Shown here piece after piece: positions 60,374-64,000 of a DNA stretch of 64,000 nucleotides. The notes beneath the pieces are model-generated. The model saw only the letters and a program-made list of their open reading frames with translations, did no database searches and was not told where the DNA came from. The stretch lies in NCBI GenBank assembly GCA_013398275.1, contig VZSE01006129.1:62001-126000 (forward strand), given 5' to 3'. Within the stretch, counting starts at the first letter, position 1. Every line of letters begins with the position of its first letter. The DNA comes from Promerops cafer (Eukaryota > Chordata > Aves > Passeriformes > Nectariniidae). The translations under genes and the position numbers were made by a program.

Positions 60374-60686
60374 TTATAGAATCCCAGGATGGCTGGGGTT
60401 GGAAGGGACCTTTAAAGATCATCTCATCCCACTATCCTAGGTTGCTCCAAGTCCTATCTAGCCTGGCCTTGGACACTGCCAGGGATCTGGGGCAGCCACA
60501 GCTTCTCTGGGGACCCTGTGTCAGGGCCTGCCCACCCCCTCAGGGAATAATTCCTTCCCAATATCCCATCCATCCCTGGTTTCTGTCAGTGGGAAGCTGT
60601 TCCCTGTTCTCCTGTCACTACTTGCCATTGTCAGACTTTTTCAAAGGCCCTCAAATCTGCTCCCAAAACTCTCCTTTCCTCTTCTA
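60374..60686 (-). repeat. CR1 LINE 3' fragment
   Basis: Reads TTATAGAATCCCAGGATGGC, GGGGTTGGAAGGGACCTTTA, GCCTTGGACACTGCCAGGGA, GGCAGCCACAGCTTCTCTGG. Minus orientation, about 310 bases, lacking the usual CCATGGGCAGGGACACC stretch by internal deletion. Confidence 0.93.
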
Positions 60687-62289
60687 AAATGTGAGACTTG
60701 CATGCTGGTTGTGCCACTTGTGCTTTTAATTTTAAGCAGAGGACTGAGCCTGACTGAGCATGGGGGGTGGGCTGGGACTGCCACGGGGACAAAACCACTT
60801 CATCATCTTAGACAAAACCACTTTGACCTTGTGCTCTTCTCGTCCTTGGTTCTGCTGGCGCCGGAGGTTTGGGTGATTGGCATCACAGGGATCACCAGCA
60901 GGACTGGTTTGCTTGAGGAACTTTACCTCAAGATGGAAAGATGGGAGCTGTATTTATTCTGAGTCTTAATTACGAGTGGTGAAGCTCCATTCTGAAAATA
61001 CAGTTTTTCTATGGGGTGTAATTTAGTTGAAGGGTGAAAGTGCATTATTATCTGTTCTTAGTTACTGTTCCTTTAGTTGCACAAAATGAGAAACTTCCAC
61101 TTTCTAAATGTGCCTTTATTGCTTTAGTGAAGTTCATTTTAAAAATTACTGGTGTCACGTCAGTGTTGGGATTTGAGGTCTTGGTACTCCCAACCGTGTG
61201 GGATTTCAGTGGGTGATAATGTGGCCTTAGCTGAGTAAACCATACAGAGAAATCACCCAACTCAGGGCCCAAACAGAGCCCCCTGCACAGATTTAGAAAT
61301 TGCTTCTCTAGAGAGGAGCTCGTGGTACCATAACTCTTTATATACATCCTCCTTCCTGAACAGCAAGTTCAGAATTAGCACTAAAAGGGAGCTGTTGTTC
61401 CAGCAGTCGTGTTTTCTTGCTAAGTGGACAGAAGCAAATTTATCTGCTTTTATCTGGCATCTCCCTTGCCAATTTTGCTTTGCATTTGTAGCTACAGCTC
61501 CTAAGCTGAACTCATTTATAACTTTTTCCTTAGCAGAGATTCCGTGTGCAGAAAATTGCAGTGCAACTTTAAACAGCTGTAGAATAATATATTTTGTTGG
61601 GAAATAGCTGCTACAAGTGTATTCCCTGGGATGGCTCCGTGTGTGTGTAAAATCTGTCATGGGAGCAGGGGAAAGCTGTGCATTCCATCACCACGGTCCC
61701 TGTGTGGTTTGAGACAAAAGTTCCCATAAGATTCCCTGCCTGGACTCCTGAAGGAGCTGGAAAAACAATTTCCGTCTAGGAGTAATAATAGCTTGGACTG
61801 TTGGTTTTGATCATAAGTTGACATTTAAAAGTCATCTGAGGAAAGATATTTCTTGATTAAAGTCAGGTTTTGCTTGATGCAGTTGAAGCTGATCCTTCCC
61901 ATCTGCTATCACGTCCTTGATGGGATCTCTTTCCCTTGCCTTGGGTCTGGTTTACAAGATCCCTCAGGAGTTCCTGTCTTTCCCAAGAGACCTTTCAGTA
62001 GCTCAGCTCATTCTGTTACTCTGGTTTTATTGCTCAGCTTTTATTTTCCTCAAGGAAAACTTGGAAAGTTGCTCAGCAGAGAAGATGAGGTGGTAATGTG
62101 GTACCCACAGTGTGTTTGGAATTGGGGATCTGTCTGTGCTCACCCTGTGCCTGGTTGTTCAGTCACCTGCCAGATCCCCACATTTTTAACAGTGGGATTC
62201 AGAACCTGTGCTTTCTGTGTGGAATACAAGAGGCAGCTTGACTGCATTTCCCAGAGTTCATTCCTGAACTGGCAGTGTTTAAGGTTGCT

Positions 62290-62400
62290 GCTTGCTCCAG
62301 GGTGTGGCAGCTTTGCCCCCGCTCCCGCTGGGCGTTGGTGGAAGGTGGGACTGGCAGCCGGGATCCTCGCACGCATCTGCGCCGGGGCTGCCTCAAGCCA
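62290..62400. promoter_or_regulatory. CpG-dense patch
   Basis: About eight CpG dinucleotides fall within roughly 85 bases (for example CCCCGCTCCCGCTGGGCG and CTCGCACGCATCTGCGCCGG) in a surrounding sequence where CpG is rare. It could be a small CpG island or promoter fragment, or a leftover from a GC-rich repeat. No adjoining exon is identified. Confidence 0.25.
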
Positions 62401-64000
62401 CTGCCAGGGCCTGGGTTAAAGCAAACAGGGATGTAGGTATTTGTGGTTTGGCTTTTTGTGTGTTTTGTGGATAGCTAAAATATGACCTCTCCCGCTGAAA
62501 AGCTGGATTTTATCCCAAATCCTGTGAATTTCACACAGGATTGGCTTCCCACAGCATCCAGGTTGGTTGCCAGAACCCCGGCACTGAGGGAAGGCACAGA
62601 ACAGCCCTTGCTGTGTGCAGAACTCACTGGAGCTCCCTCTCCCAGGTACAGGGAAGCTTTTCCACACAAAATCATACACTGGGATTTCCTTGAGTTGCCT
62701 CTGGCTTCCATAGAACATAAATACCCCCCCAGCTTGGGGGGAATGTGTCAGTCAGGGCAGCTGCTCAGGAACTCCTGAGACAGCCCTGGGAGCATTTCAG
62801 TGGTCTGGCAATTGTTACTCTCACCTGGTTCCTCTGATCTGTTTTCTCTGCTGATTCCCAAATGTCTGGGTATGGGTGGATGAAGTGGGACATGGTGTTT
62901 AGCTATGGGATACTTGGGATCCCTTGTAAATGAGGGATGCACAAGCTGAGCTCCAGGTAGAAGCTAATCCTGCATTTCCAGTACCTACAGCTTAGAGCTA
63001 AAGGATGCCTTGATCCCCCCAGGCCTCTGACACCAGGCAAGTGAAGAGAGGCTCATAATGGAAATCAGGCATGGGTTACTGAGGAGGAAAACTTGTTTTG
63101 TTTATCAGAGGGGCATAATTGCACAGGGAGTAAAGCTGGAAGAGGATCCCTGCTCTGTCGGATGAGTGACCTTTGATCAGCCACACTTCTAACACTGTAA
63201 CTGCCCTGCTCAGTGTCCTCCCTTCTGTGTCTGTGTTCCCAGGATAGATCGTGGTTGTTATCCTCAGTAAATACAGTACTGGATACTGGGTAGAAATTAA
63301 AATGAGCAAATTCCATGTGCTGTATGTCATTTGGCATCCTGCACAGCCCCCCCTTCAGTTTGTCAGAAATTCCTAAACCAGAGCAAGGTCACATCTGGTA
63401 GCAATTTTGCTCTGCCAGATGAGGTGTAATCCCATAAAACCAAACTCATTTTCTCCAGTGCTGCTCAAAGCCGAGCTCTCCTGCTCCCTTTCCATAAGAC
63501 CTGCTGCTTGTACTGGGAGCTCTGTGGAATGATTCAGGCTGGGAGACTTTTCACACTTTATAAACTACAAGGTTTGGAACACAGCTTTGTGTCCAGCACA
63601 CGAGGCAGGACAAGCAGGGCAGAGCTCTGGAGTCTGTGGCTCCATTCAGTTTCCTTTTCCAGCAGCACATCCCTGCAGGATGCTGTTCCTTGGTGCTGGG
63701 TGTCTGTGCATCCCCTCATTCTCTGGGTAACCTGGCACCTGCAGGATCCATACAGAGCTATGAGTTCTTTTATGTGCTTTTAAAATTGCTCTGAAGCTCT
63801 GAGGCTTTCACGAGACACGTCGAACACATCAGATGGACTGACAAAGTAATGGAGCAACCATCAACCTTTGCACACTGTAGTAACTGAAAATAATTCCCAG
63901 AAACATGGGATTTTAATAGGAGCCAGTATTTTTATGTTTAGTCATTTTTGCTGTTGCCCCATATTTTGCTAGCATTGGTTATTTTGGTATCTCATTGCCT

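Larger units (their letters stand above)
45459..64000. other. flank upstream of ECM2, non-coding as far as seen
   Basis: Contains CR1 pieces at 50014, 55632 and 60374, short microsatellites, and GC-rich patches near 48950-49080 and 62290-62400. An untranslated ECM2 first exon and the ECM2 promoter should lie here but cannot be placed. I looked for plus-strand CENPP-like exons, because CENPP spans this cluster in mammals, and found none I could support. I also saw no IPPK exon on the minus strand. Confidence 0.6.

Noticed and set aside
61853..62419. 188-codon plus-strand open frame at the CpG-dense patch
   Set aside because: The opposite strand is also open and the composition shifts abruptly at the GC-rich end. 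No domain was seen.
1..64000. CRISPR array, prophage, insertion sequence, operon, tRNA or rRNA gene
   Set aside because: None was seen. The introns, CR1 elements and gene content are those of a vertebrate chromosome.

Overview
The window is vertebrate nuclear DNA, almost certainly from a bird and plausibly a passerine. It is AT-rich, its genes are split by GT-AG introns, and its interspersed repeats are copies of the avian CR1 LINE. The bird call rests on the CR1 tails; the passerine guess rests only on the style of the CR1 subfamilies and is inference. There is no bacterial, phage or plasmid signal: no operons, ribosome binding sites, insertion sequences or CRISPR arrays.

Two genes can be rebuilt exon by exon, both on the minus strand. 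ASPN (asporin, a class I small leucine-rich proteoglycan-family protein) has seven coding exons between 9000 and 18141 that join in frame to 372 codons plus a stop. ECM2 (extracellular matrix protein 2) has nine coding exons between 34255 and 45434 that join in frame to 677 codons plus a stop. In both genes every junction has AG/GT ends and matching phase. The order and shared orientation match the mammalian OGN-OMD-ASPN-ECM2 cluster as I remember it, which would place OMD to the left of base 1.

Layout: 1-8999 is the flank downstream of ASPN, with its probable 3' UTR and two CR1 pieces. 9000-18165 is the ASPN coding body, with one CR1 in an intron. 18166-34254 lies between the two coding bodies; it holds a CR1, a probable ASPN leader exon with a TATA-like box near 23.4-23.5 kb, a short CR1 tail, a plus-strand CR1, and a pseudogene-like open segment near 33.1-33.6 kb. 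34255-45458 is ECM2. 45459-64000 is the flank upstream of ECM2, with three CR1 pieces and two GC-rich patches but no recognisable coding exon.

Both products are secreted matrix proteins built on leucine-rich repeats. Asporin binds collagen and restrains TGF-beta/BMP signalling in cartilage, tendon and periodontal ligament. ECM2 joins a von Willebrand type C module to a leucine-rich repeat domain through a low-complexity linker. The most notable protein-level points are the nine-residue aspartate run of asporin and the ECM2 linker, which carries a basic Arg/Lys cluster and no RGD. The most notable structural point is a perfect foldback with a duplicated flank around the only N, inside an ECM2 intron. 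I did not find a previously undescribed biological system.
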